A stretch of 64,000 nt of DNA from Scytonema hofmannii PCC 7110 (GTDB lineage: Bacteria > Cyanobacteriota > Cyanobacteriia > Cyanobacteriales > Nostocaceae). The notes under the pieces were generated by a model that had not been told where the DNA came from, made no database searches, and saw nothing but the letters and a program-made list of their open reading frames with translations. The position numbers and the translations under genes were made by a program. Where the stretch lies: positions 1,300,789 through 1,364,788 of the forward strand of contig NZ_KQ976354.1 of the NCBI RefSeq assembly GCF_000346485.2. Reading direction: 5' to 3'. This document shows positions 37,558 to 45,691 of the stretch, piece by piece; position 1 is the first letter of the stretch, and the number at the start of each line of letters is the position of its first letter.

Positions 37558-38847
37558 ATGATAACTTATCTCGAAACAGGGAAAGCAGTAGTCCTCGAAA
37601 ATTCGCGAATTGTGCGAGGACCGTATTTACAACTGGGAAGTGAGTCTAGCATTGCAATCCGCTGGGCTACTGATACTCCAGTTCAAGGCAGGGTATGGTA
37701 CGGTGAGTCCCCTGAAAGGCTGTGTTTTGTGCAGGACGAAACAACGATCGCCTGTAACCATATAGTCAAGTTAAGGGATCTCGAACCAGATACAAAGTAC
37801 TACTATGCAGTCGGTTCGTCAGGGGGAATACTAGCTGGAAAAACAGAAGACTTCTTTTTTGTCACTGCGCCATCATCAAACCTAGCACCTGAAGATGTTC
37901 GACCTCTACGTATCTGTGTTTTAGGAGATGCAGGACGAGGAAATGACATAGCAGCCAGTGTACGAGATGGATACCTGAAATTTACAGGAAGTCGCCATAC
38001 TGACTTCTGGCTGATGCTTGGTGACAACGCTTATGAGACTGGAACCTATGAAGAGTACCAACGGGGAATATTTGATATGTATCCCCAACTTCTTCAAAGT
38101 AGTGTTCTTTGGACAGCTATTGGCAATCATGATGCAGGATCTGCTGATTCACCGTCGCAGTCAGGTCCCTACTATGAGCTTTTCACTATGCCAACTTGTG
38201 GGGAAGTAGGTGGTTTGCCATCTGGAACAGCTGCCTATTATTCTTTTGATTATGGCAACATCCACTTTATCTGCCTCGATTCCTATGGATGCGATCGCAC
38301 CCCTGAAGGCGAAATGTTAAGTTGGCTGGTACGGGATCTTGCAGCAACAGATAAGGATTGGAAAATTGCATTTTGGCATCATCCTCCTTATACAAAGGGG
38401 TCACACGATTCAGATACCGAAATTGAACTCATTGAAATGAGAGAGCGTACACTTCCCATCATAGAAGAGGCAGGAGTAGACATTGTGCTGGGCGGTCACA
38501 GCCACTCCTACGAACGTTCTTACCTAATTGACGGACACTATGGCACCTCAGATACCTTTACCGAACAGATGAAAAAAGATGGAGGAAGTGGACGAGAAAG
38601 TGGATCGGGTGCATATCAAAAACCCCTTCAAGCTTCTCATGCTGGAACAGTGTATATTGTTGCAGGTACATCCGGCTTTGCCGATGGAGTATCACCCCAT
38701 CCAGCAATGTATACTTCACTCAGTATTCCCGGATCGCTGGTGATAGATGCACGCGGGAAAAGACTTCATATCCAATTTGTTGATCACGAGGGCAACGTTA
38801 AGGATGAGTTTACAATGGTGAAAACCTGCTCTTTAAATCCAACTTAG
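37558..38847 (+). CDS. purple acid phosphatase-like metallophosphoesterase
   Basis: 429 residues. An N-terminal fibronectin-III-like domain (RGPYLQLGSESSIAIRWATD ... LRDLEPDTKYYYAVGSSGG) is followed by a calcineurin-like phosphatase with all metal-binding motifs: VLGDAGRG, LGDNAYETG, AIGNHDAG, WHHPPYTKG and GGHSHSYERS. A di-metal phosphatase acting on organic phosphate is expected. No signal peptide is visible, although such enzymes are often exported. It is 220 bases downstream of the ATPase relic and stands alone, directly before the CRISPR leader. Confidence 0.88.
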   Translation: MITYLETGKAVVLENSRIVRGPYLQLGSESSIAIRWATDTPVQGRVWYGESPERLCFVQDETTIACNHIVKLRDLEPDTKYYYAVGSSGGILAGKTEDFFFVTAPSSNLAPEDVRPLRICVLGDAGRGNDIAASVRDGYLKFTGSRHTDFWLMLGDNAYETGTYEEYQRGIFDMYPQLLQSSVLWTAIGNHDAGSADSPSQSGPYYELFTMPTCGEVGGLPSGTAAYYSFDYGNIHFICLDSYGCDRTPEGEMLSWLVRDLAATDKDWKIAFWHHPPYTKGSHDSDTEIELIEMRERTLPIIEEAGVDIVLGGHSHSYERSYLIDGHYGTSDTFTEQMKKDGGSGRESGSGAYQKPLQASHAGTVYIVAGTSGFADGVSPHPAMYTSLSIPGSLVIDARGKRLHIQFVDHEGNVKDEFTMVKTCSLNPT

Positions 38848-39094
38848 TTGTGATTTTCTTTATCAAATTCGCGGATGGGTAGCTGTTAGAAAAGAACTTA
38901 CCCAAGAAATGGCTGGATTCCCGTTAGCGTAAGGTTTGGAGGCGAGCGTATAACCTGACCCATCCGCGCTCCTCACCCAGACTGGATTTCAGCCATTTTT
39001 ACTCTACTCAATTTCAATTTTCCGTGCTATGATTAATCCATCCGCGATTCTGAACCATGAAAACCACATAGAGATAAGTTTTCCAGCTTCTGCT
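38848..39094 (+). promoter_or_regulatory. presumed CRISPR leader with interleaved inverted repeats
   Basis: The array's repeats end in ATTGAAAC, so the leader should be on this side. It has GCGGATGGGT (38871-38880) paired with ACCCATCCGC (38958-38967), and AAATGGCTG (38907-38915) paired with CAGCCATTT (38990-38998). The two pairs are interleaved. A further copy of CCATCCGCGA lies at 39038-39047. A promoter-like TATGAT occurs at about 39028-39033. Confidence 0.6.
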
Positions 39095-40457
39095 GTTGCA
39101 ACTTATACTAATCCCTATCAGGGATTGAAACAACAGTAGCAGCAACTGCTGATAATTCTCCTTATGTTGCAACTTATACTAATCCCTATCAGGGATTGAA
39201 ACGTGATGGCCGCCACCGCCGTACAGCTTAGCGATCGCAGTTGCAACTTATACTAATCCCTATCAGGGATTGAAACGAGCAATTTAACCTAGCAGAAGTC
39301 AAAATGCCGCGAGTTGCAACTTATACTAATCCCTATCAGGGATTGAAACTTCTGGCGATGGAGCTGTGCAAATTGGGGGGAACAAGTTGCAACTTATACT
39401 AATCCCTATCAGGGATTGAAACAAAACGGAGAAACGTAATCGGCAGATGCGGGATGCGTTGCAACTTATACTAATCCCTATCAGGGATTGAAACTAAATG
39501 GCGATCGCCTTTGGAATATATCTATAAGCTAGGTTGCAACTTATACTAATCCCTATCAGGGATTGAAACTAAATGGCGATCGCCTTTGGAATATATCTAT
39601 AAGCTAGGAGTTGCAACTTATACTAATCCCTATCAGGGATTGAAACGAGTGAGATTGGGATAGCGCGGGACAGCCGTGTTTAAGTTGCAACTTATACTAA
39701 TCCCTATCAGGGATTGAAACGAGTATTAATTGAAACCACGATTGTAGCAATTCCTCCAGGTTGCAACTTATACTAATCCCTATCAGGGATTGAAACAGAA
39801 TATGCCGAGTTTGCTGCTAAATGCGTAGCAGCGGTTGCAACTTATACTAATCCCTATCAGGGATTGAAACCAATCAACGATTTAGAAACTAGCCGCAAAT
39901 TGATTGAAGTTGCAACTTATACTAATCCCTATCAGGGATTGAAACGAAGCTAGAATTGCTTCTTCAAGTTTCTCTTTTTTGGTTGCAACTTATACTAATC
40001 CCTATCAGGGATTGAAACCCCAACCTTTCCAAAGCGACAAGTGAAATTCTCTCCTGTTGCAACTTATACTAATCCCTATCAGGGATTGAAACAACACTCA
40101 AGGCAATGCTTTAAGAGAGGCCGCAGGTTGCAACTTATACTAATCCCTATCAGGGATTGAAACTCAAAACTCTTAGTTTTTCATCTGCTTCGTTAATAAG
40201 TTGCAACTTATACTAATCCCTATCAGGGATTGAAACAGATTTTTGAGGCGGTGAACTTTCACTCCAGCTTCAATGTTGCAACTTATACTAATCCCTATCA
40301 GGGATTGAAACCAAATGGTTGATTATTGAATCCAGTTATACAATTAGGTTGCAACTTATACTAATCCCTATCAGGGATTGAAACTTGCTATTTCTGGATG
40401 ACGCTGGAAGAAAAATGCAAGTTGCAACTTATACTAATCCCTATCAGGGATTGAAAC
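39095..40457 (+). CRISPR. CRISPR array, 19 repeats of 37 bases, 18 spacers
   Basis: Nineteen apparently identical repeats begin GTTGCAACTTATACTAATCC and end AGGGATTGAAAC. Repeat starts are 39095, 39166, 39240, 39313, 39386, 39458, 39533, 39610, 39684, 39760, 39834, 39909, 39982, 40056, 40127, 40200, 40275, 40348 and 40421. Spacers are 34-40 bases. The 3' handle ATTGAAAC is typical of cyanobacterial type I and III arrays and implies transcription to the right. Spacers 6 and 7 (39495 and 39570) are the same 38 bases. Several spacers carry GCGATCGC, so their targets probably replicate in HIP1-rich hosts. No cas gene lies within the window. Confidence 0.97.
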
Positions 40458-40630
40458 TCAATAGGGATTAAAGTTGAGATATCTAGTTGTGGGCGATCGC
40501 CTCAAAGAATTGAACGAAGAACATTGAAACTCAATAGGGATTAAAGTTGAGATATCTAGGGGATACTGACACCCTATCCCTGAAGTTAGTAAAATTGAAA
40601 CTCAATAGGGATTAAAGTTGAGATATCTAG
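40450..40630 (+). repeat. second repeat family at the array end: 3 copies of 37 bases
   Basis: Three identical 37-base units, at 40450-40486, 40523-40559 and 40594-40630, begin ATTGAAACTCAATAGGGATT and end GAGATATCTAG. They are separated by unique segments of 36 and 34 bases. The first copy shares its ATTGAAAC with the end of the last main repeat. The repeat length and spacer lengths equal those of a CRISPR, but the sequence differs from the main repeat. Confidence 0.85.
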
Positions 40631-41095
40631 ACCACTAGATTCCAAAGCATACTTCTGTGTTGAGGGTGCGTTTATCGGCGGTTTTTGAACTCTTGGATGT
40701 AGGCTTAACAAGCCCCCTCTCCCCATGGGAGAGGGGGTTGGGGGTGAGGGCTTTTTCCATCTGCCCTCTGCCTTTTCTTAGTGCCATTCCGTTCCTCAAC
40801 CCAACTTACGATGAGCGAGATGAATGACATATGTTGGATTGCCATACTAAAAGTCAATGCTTAGGGACTTCCAAATAAAAAAATCTCCCAAAATTTCTTG
40901 TGGTGCGGGCGTCCCCGCCCGCCACTAATACAAAACGGGCGGGGACGCCCGTTCCACAAGAGGGATAATTTATTTTTTGGAAATCCCTTAAACGCCCTTT
41001 CTGTAAATTCAGGCACAAAAGAAGATCTGATCGGCGAAAAAAGCGTATAATAGGGGACTTGTTTGTAAAACCTCTTTAATAGGAGATATATCCTT
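40631..41095. other. intergenic region after CRISPR
   Basis: No gene. It contains a palindromic CCCCCTCTCCCC / GGGAGAGGGGG segment (about 40713-40733), the MITE-like element at 40862-40990, and the promoter region of the small gene at 41096. Confidence 0.6.
40862..40990. mobile_element. MITE-like element (AGGGACTTCC...), copy 1
   Basis: 129 bases. The left arm AGGGACTTCCAAATAAAAAA and the right arm (reverse complement AGGGATTTCCAAAAAATAAA) are inverted repeats, with an inner CTTGTGG / CCACAAG pair and a GCGGGCGTCCCCGCCC-type core. The same element occurs in opposite orientation at 59367-59491, and core-only pieces occur near 24808. Confidence 0.75.
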
Positions 41096-41359
41096 GTGAA
41101 AGAAAGTATCATCAAAATTTCACAACCAGTTCCAAAAGTTCCACCCTTGTCTAGTGATTCTGAACTGCTATCAAGTGTGACTCAAACTGAAGAAATTAGT
41201 ATACCAGAAGAACCACAAGAACTAGATCTAGAATCTATAGATATGCTTGCAGAACCAACTTACGCTAGGTTTGATACCACGAACTCTAGTGGTTGGAAAG
41301 CCTCAGACATTCTGCGCGAAATTAGATTGGATAATTTTGATATGGACTGTGCTGATTAA
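41096..41359 (+). CDS. small acidic hypothetical protein (87 aa)
   Basis: GTG start with AGGAGA nine bases upstream. The first 50 residues are Pro/Ser/Glu-rich and likely disordered (ISQPVPKVPPLSSDSELLSS, EEPQELDLESIDMLAEP). The C-terminus (SSGWKASDILREIRLDNFDM) could form an amphipathic helix and ends DCAD. I do not recognise it. It stands alone between the CRISPR array and the CDF gene. Confidence 0.5.
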   Translation: MKESIIKISQPVPKVPPLSSDSELLSSVTQTEEISIPEEPQELDLESIDMLAEPTYARFDTTNSSGWKASDILREIRLDNFDMDCAD

Positions 41360-41664
41360 CTAGCAATGAGTTGCTGAATATCTTTTTAGAAATAAGTTAA
41401 AAAGCATCAGCTAAGTTTACTCAAATTACCCAATTCAAAATCATTGTTGTAGATTCTTCAGATCGAGAGAGCGCCACTTATCCAGCAAAAGGGTTGTCTA
41501 CTTGGTTATGCCTGCATTACCTCCAATACTTAAAAAACAGAGTTTATACTCTCAACTTTAAGAAAAATCAGACTTTTTCTGACTTTTTCAGCCTGTAAAG
41601 TCCTGAAAAATGGCTTATATTGAATTTTGTGAAAAGATTATAAGCCTTCCAATTTCGTGTTTAC

Positions 41665-41697
41665 TGCACTCAGAAAAACTTTGAGTGCATTTTATTT
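41665..41697 (+). terminator. intrinsic terminator-like hairpin
   Basis: TGCACTCA (41665-41672) pairs perfectly with TGAGTGCA (41682-41689) and is followed by TTTTATTT. The nearest upstream stop codon is 300 bases away, so the transcript it ends is unknown. Confidence 0.5.
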
Positions 41698-41760
41698 GAT
41701 ATCCCCTGTACGGGCATTGTTTGAAAGCGTCAAATGGCTGTTAAATGTACAAAAGCCATT

Positions 41761-41780
41761 ATGTGAATATAAATTCATAT
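41761..41780 (+). promoter_or_regulatory. candidate ArsR/SmtB-type operator
   Basis: ATGTGAATATAAATTCATAT is an imperfect palindrome (half-sites TGAAT and ATTCA with a four-base centre), 28 bases before the metal-exporter start codon. The shape resembles SmtB/ZiaR operators that repress metal-resistance genes. No ArsR-type regulator gene is nearby. Confidence 0.4.
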
Positions 41781-41807
41781 GTTTGGATAGTAGATTAAAC
41801 GCCAAAA

Positions 41808-42722
41808 ATGCCCATTTCTCATCAACACCACGGTCACAGTCACGAACCACCTAGTTATAATCGTGCCTTTGCGATCGCGACTGTACTAAATCTAGGGTTT
41901 GTCTGCCTTGAAGCCCTGTTTGGCTTCCTCAATAATTCCCTGGCTTTGATTGCAGATGCGGGTCACAATCTCAGCGATGTCTTGGGGCTACTCTTAGCTT
42001 GGGGAGCCTCCTGGCTATCTCGGCGTCGCTTTATACACCGTTATACTTACGGTCTGCGCCGTTCTTCTATACTAGCAGCACTCGCAAATGCTTGCTTTTT
42101 ACTGCTAGCAATGGGTGCTATTGCTCTCGAAGCGTTCAAGCGGCTCTACAGCCCAGTACCCATCGCTGGTTATGTAGTTATCGGAGTAGCGTTGGTAGGA
42201 ATTGCTATCAACACGGGTACAGCATTGATGTTCATATCTGGTAGAAAAAGTGATTTGAATATCAAAGCAGCATTTTTGCATATGGCTTCGGATGCTTTAG
42301 TCTCTCTTGGTGTAGTGCTTGGCGGTATTGCCATTATGACAACTGGTTGGTTGTGGTTTGACCCAGTTATCACTCTCATTATTGCGATCGTTATTACTAT
42401 TAGCACTTGGAACTTGCTACGAGATTCTGTAGATTTAGCCCTTGATGCCGTACCAAAAGGAATTGACTTGCTGGCAGTTCGGACTTATTTAATAGAACTC
42501 CCTGGTGTTGTGGAAGTTCACGACCTACATATTTGGGCAATCAGTACCACTGAAGTCGCATTAACTGCTCATCTTGTCATGCCAACAGGAAGTCTTGGTG
42601 ATGCTTTTCTGACTCGAATCAGAATGGAACTTCATGACAACTTTGGCATCGAACACACGACTATTCAAATAGAAAAAGGTGGTTTTCTACTTTCCTGCAG
42701 TCAAGAGTCCTGTTGTGGTTGA
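41808..42722 (+). CDS. cation diffusion facilitator (Zn2+/Cd2+/Co2+ exporter)
   Basis: 304 residues. His-rich N-terminus (SHQHHGHSHEPP), six hydrophobic helices, and both metal-site motifs: ADAGHNLSDVLG in helix 2 and HMASDALVSLG in helix 5 (each HxxxD). The C-terminal cytoplasmic domain VVEVHDLHIWAISTTEVALT is characteristic of the CzcD/ZitB group. The last residues include CSQESCCG, a Cys-rich tail that may also bind metal. It should be a proton-coupled exporter of divalent metal ions. It appears monocistronic, possibly controlled by the palindrome just upstream. Confidence 0.92.
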   Translation: MPISHQHHGHSHEPPSYNRAFAIATVLNLGFVCLEALFGFLNNSLALIADAGHNLSDVLGLLLAWGASWLSRRRFIHRYTYGLRRSSILAALANACFLLLAMGAIALEAFKRLYSPVPIAGYVVIGVALVGIAINTGTALMFISGRKSDLNIKAAFLHMASDALVSLGVVLGGIAIMTTGWLWFDPVITLIIAIVITISTWNLLRDSVDLALDAVPKGIDLLAVRTYLIELPGVVEVHDLHIWAISTTEVALTAHLVMPTGSLGDAFLTRIRMELHDNFGIEHTTIQIEKGGFLLSCSQESCCG

Positions 42723-43144
42723 TATCCTCCTACTTGATTGATAGCTTCATCCCTAATTTGTGTGTTCTACCTATTAATTACTTTTTGTTAAGTTTATTAA
42801 AATAAAAGAGCTATTTTTTGGCAGTTGTGTGAGAATCTGTAAAGTTTAATATAAAACGTAAATAATTATAAACAATAACTTGAAAATCTTTGATAAATGG
42901 CTCTATGTTGATGTGAGGCTTTGTTTAACTCTTGTTTAAGATTTCTTTACAGGAATGTTAAGTGAAATTTCGGGTTTTACGTAACATTACTGGTATAACA
43001 TAAAAGTGAATAAAAACTCGGACTATCATAAATATCAAGAGCATCAGAGTTACCGTTTGGAGATCGAGACCAAAGGCTAGAAATTAGGAAAAACTGGGTG
43101 TAACTGCCATACGAAGGCAACGAATATCTTAAGGAAATCACGTA
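42723..43144 (+). promoter_or_regulatory. upstream region of the phototaxis operon
   Basis: 422 bases without a reading frame. It is AT-rich, with ATAAAAGTGAATAAAA-like stretches near 43000. The last 120 bases before the ATG at 43145 (with AAGGAAA about nine bases upstream) probably form the operon leader. I cannot place a promoter with confidence. Confidence 0.4.
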
Positions 43145-44626
43145 ATGCAACCAGGACTTCCAAGCTTTGCCAATCTTGCCAAAGGATTGGCTGTTCTAAG
43201 CCAGCAACGAGCCACAGGGGAACTTATTTTCTCTTCAGCCAATGAGAAATGGCATTTATACTTATTTCTAGGGCGGTTGCTATACGCCACCAGAGAAACT
43301 CATCGCGCTCGTCGTTGGTATAGAGTCGTGACGCAAGATTGCCCTAGTTGGAACTTTGAAGACCATAATATAACTTTACAAAAGGACGAACTTTGGGAAT
43401 ATCACCTGCTTAAGTTGGGTCTGAAACAAGATCGGTTGACCTTAACCCAAGCGAAAAGCATTGTTGGCAAAACTATTGATGAGGTTTTATTTGACCTGGT
43501 CACTCATTCCAAATTAAACACTCATTGGGTACCTAAAAAATTACATCCAATTGCTTTAATAGATATCAAGCCATGCTTGTATACAGCTGTTGAACAACGG
43601 AATAGATGGCGTAACATGGATTTAGAGGAATTGAAACCCGATACGGCACCAATTGTTAAACAGCCAAACTTTGAAAATTTTAGAGTTTGTAAAGATTTCT
43701 TTGGAATCATTGAGCTTGTGAATGGAGAAAACACTATTTGGGATCTGGCCTTACAACTTCAAAAACCTGTCATAACAGTAGCGAATGATGTCCAGCAATT
43801 GGTAAATAAAGGCATTCTTGAACTCTCATCTATTGGCGATCGCTCCGTTCCTATAAAACTCATAAATTCCCTACAGGAAAAGAAAAAATATGCCCAATTC
43901 TTCAATTCTATAGATGATATAAAGCCAACACCATTACCGTCATCACAAGCGATCGCTCAAACAAATACTTCAAGTCACTTCAATCAACGAGAAAGGGAAT
44001 TATCGGCGGACAGTAACTATAACTCCAATAATTCTTTAGTCAAAGCAACTGTTTCATTACCGATTGTCTCAGTACCTGTGAGTGCTATTCCCCACCAGGA
44101 TTTACAAAGGAATATAGCGATCGCAACAGAAATAATCTCACTTTCAGTCCCTCACCCGACAAGTCACTCCCGTGAAAGTTCCTACGCTCCTCAACCAGAG
44201 TTGATTCCTCCAACCACAGGTACAGTTCAACCCGAACTCAAAAGTCCTTTAATAGCATATATTGATGATAGCCGCAGCGACAGCTTAAAAATGGCTTATA
44301 TCCTGACCAAATCAGGGTATCGGTGTATTAATATTCAGGAATCAGTGAGTGCATTAACAACCTTATTAGAGAATAAGCCCAGCCTGATTTTTCTAGATTT
44401 GGTTATGCCAATTGCAAACGGTTATGAAATTTGCGCTCAAATTCGCCGTGTCTCAGCTTTAAACAATACACCCGTCATCATTCTTACAAGCAATGATGGA
44501 ATTGTAGACCGTGTCAGAGCGAAAATGGTTGGTTCATCAGGCTTTTTAGCAAAACCTATCACAACAGAGAAGGTGCTAAAAATTATACAAAAGTATCTAC
44601 CAAAATCAGTGAACAGTGACCGGTGA
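43145..44626 (+). CDS. PATAN-domain response regulator (PatA/PixG-like)
   Basis: 493 residues. The first 280 or so form a PATAN/DUF4388 domain (LPSFANLAKGLAVLSQQRAT, GELIFSSANEKWHLYLFLGR); a Ser/Thr/Pro-rich linker (about 280-365) follows; the C-terminal 120 residues are a CheY-type receiver with IAYIDDSRSD, phosphorylation Asp in IFLDLVMPIANG (about 417), ILTSND and the Lys in FLAKPIT. It corresponds to the first gene of pix/ptx operons controlling type IV pilus motility. Unlike free CheY, the PATAN domain is thought to mediate output contacts. The C-terminus (SVNSDR) and stop are made of GTGACCA repeat sequence. Confidence 0.88.
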   Translation: MQPGLPSFANLAKGLAVLSQQRATGELIFSSANEKWHLYLFLGRLLYATRETHRARRWYRVVTQDCPSWNFEDHNITLQKDELWEYHLLKLGLKQDRLTLTQAKSIVGKTIDEVLFDLVTHSKLNTHWVPKKLHPIALIDIKPCLYTAVEQRNRWRNMDLEELKPDTAPIVKQPNFENFRVCKDFFGIIELVNGENTIWDLALQLQKPVITVANDVQQLVNKGILELSSIGDRSVPIKLINSLQEKKKYAQFFNSIDDIKPTPLPSSQAIAQTNTSSHFNQRERELSADSNYNSNNSLVKATVSLPIVSVPVSAIPHQDLQRNIAIATEIISLSVPHPTSHSRESSYAPQPELIPPTTGTVQPELKSPLIAYIDDSRSDSLKMAYILTKSGYRCINIQESVSALTTLLENKPSLIFLDLVMPIANGYEICAQIRRVSALNNTPVIILTSNDGIVDRVRAKMVGSSGFLAKPITTEKVLKIIQKYLPKSVNSDR

Positions 44627-44649
44627 CCAGTGACCAGTGACCAGTGACC
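44608..44649. repeat. GTGACCA heptad repeat inside the operon
   Basis: Five or so tandem heptads covering the last codons of the PATAN regulator gene and most of the 38-base gap before the CheY gene. The repeat supplies the stop TGA. Confidence 0.85.
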
Positions 44650-44664
44650 TAGGAAAATACTTTT

Positions 44665-45048
44665 ATGACCACAGTCCTTTTAGTTGAAGATAGCTTGACT
44701 GAAACACAAGTAATAACCTCTTATCTCAAACAAGCAGGGATAGCGGTCATCTGTGCTAGAAGTAGTGAAGAAGCACAAATTAAATTGCAATCACAAACCC
44801 CAGATTTAGTCATTTTAGATGTCATTCTACCAGGTCAAAGTGGGTTTGAACTTTGCCGAGAACTCAAAACAAATTCCAATACTCAGCACATTCCTGTGGT
44901 TATGTGTTCAACTAAAGGAACAGAAGCAGATAAACTCTGGGGTTCGATGCTAGGGGCTAATGCTTATATATCCAAACCAGTAGACCAACAGCAACTTATT
45001 CAAATTATCCAAAAATTAACCAACAAATTTATAATTCGTAATTATTAA
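44665..45048 (+). CDS. CheY-like response regulator (PixH type)
   Basis: 127 residues, a stand-alone receiver: VLLVEDSLTETQ with the acidic pair, phospho-acceptor Asp52 in LVILDVILPGQSG, and the conserved Ser/Thr and Lys (VVMCSTKG, AYISKPVD). It should be phosphorylated by the hybrid CheA encoded downstream and compete with, or complement, the PATAN regulator. Second gene of the six-gene operon. Confidence 0.92.
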   Translation: MTTVLLVEDSLTETQVITSYLKQAGIAVICARSSEEAQIKLQSQTPDLVILDVILPGQSGFELCRELKTNSNTQHIPVVMCSTKGTEADKLWGSMLGANAYISKPVDQQQLIQIIQKLTNKFIIRNY

Positions 45049-45087
45049 TTGCTTAATTAATAATTACGAATTCTTGAAGTATGAAAT

Positions 45088-45600
45088 ATGCAAATCAACT
45101 CATCACTAACAGCAATCAATTTAGATCCCTTAGGATTAGAGCCATTACCTCCAGAAAGAAATCTTTCTAAATTACTGCGCTTTCCTCTTGGCTCTCAAAA
45201 CAGTGCCTTACTGCCTTTAGAACAAGTTGCAGAAGTTATAAAAGTCAACATGGTAGATATTTTACCAATTCCTGAAATGCCAAACTGTATTTTAGGTATT
45301 TGTAATTGGCGAGGAGAAATGCTTTGGCTTATAGATCTCAACGATCTTATTAGCTATGCTGCACCAATAATAGCGACTCCTATGGCAATAGTGGTTCAAG
45401 TGAATCAACAGGCTGTCGGTTTAGTAGTGCAGCGAGTTGATGATGTTGAGTTACATGACTTGGAACAACTGCAAAAGGCGGTAACTGGGTTGTTTCCTCG
45501 TTCGCTGTTGCCTTTTGTTTTGGGTGTTTTACCAGGTGACAATCTTGTTTTAGATGTCATTGCTATTATTCAGAGCCACTTATGGCAAATACATCATTAG
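45088..45600 (+). CDS. CheW-like coupling protein (PixI type)
   Basis: 170 residues with a CheW domain: [25 protein letters not shown], then [20 protein letters not shown] with the conserved G-x-x-x-x-R-G turn. It links the receptor to the CheA kinase. The 38-base gap upstream and the following hairpin (45604-45649) lie within the same transcription unit. Confidence 0.9.
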   Translation: MQINSSLTAINLDPLGLEPLPPERNLSKLLRFPLGSQNSALLPLEQVAEVIKVNMVDILPIPEMPNCILGICNWRGEMLWLIDLNDLISYAAPIIATPMAIVVQVNQQAVGLVVQRVDDVELHDLEQLQKAVTGLFPRSLLPFVLGVLPGDNLVLDVIAIIQSHLWQIHH

Positions 45601-45603
45601 GTG

Positions 45604-45649
45604 TAGGGCTAAAGCCCACCAGTATCAATCGTGGTGGGCTTTAGCCCTA
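45604..45649. repeat. perfect 18-base inverted repeat inside the operon
   Basis: TAGGGCTAAAGCCCACCA (45604-45621) pairs perfectly with 45632-45649 around a ten-base loop, directly after the CheW stop. It belongs to a dispersed palindrome type (a partial copy lies near 14919). In RNA it would be a very stable hairpin between the CheW and receptor cistrons and may lower receptor expression or block RNA decay. Confidence 0.75.
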
Positions 45650-45691
45650 CCTACAGGACTTTTCAAGTTTGAACATTTTACAGGTATTTTC

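Larger units (their letters stand above)
41360..41807. other. 448-base intergenic region
   Basis: No protein gene is supported. It contains a terminator-like hairpin at 41665-41697 that does not closely follow any gene, raising the possibility of a small RNA upstream of it, and a candidate metal-regulator operator at 41761-41780. Confidence 0.5.

Noticed and set aside
45554-45691. 46-codon N-terminal extension of the phototaxis receptor frame
   Set aside because: It overlaps the end of the CheW gene and reads through a perfect hairpin; the residues are not receptor-like. The ATG at 45692 is a better start.
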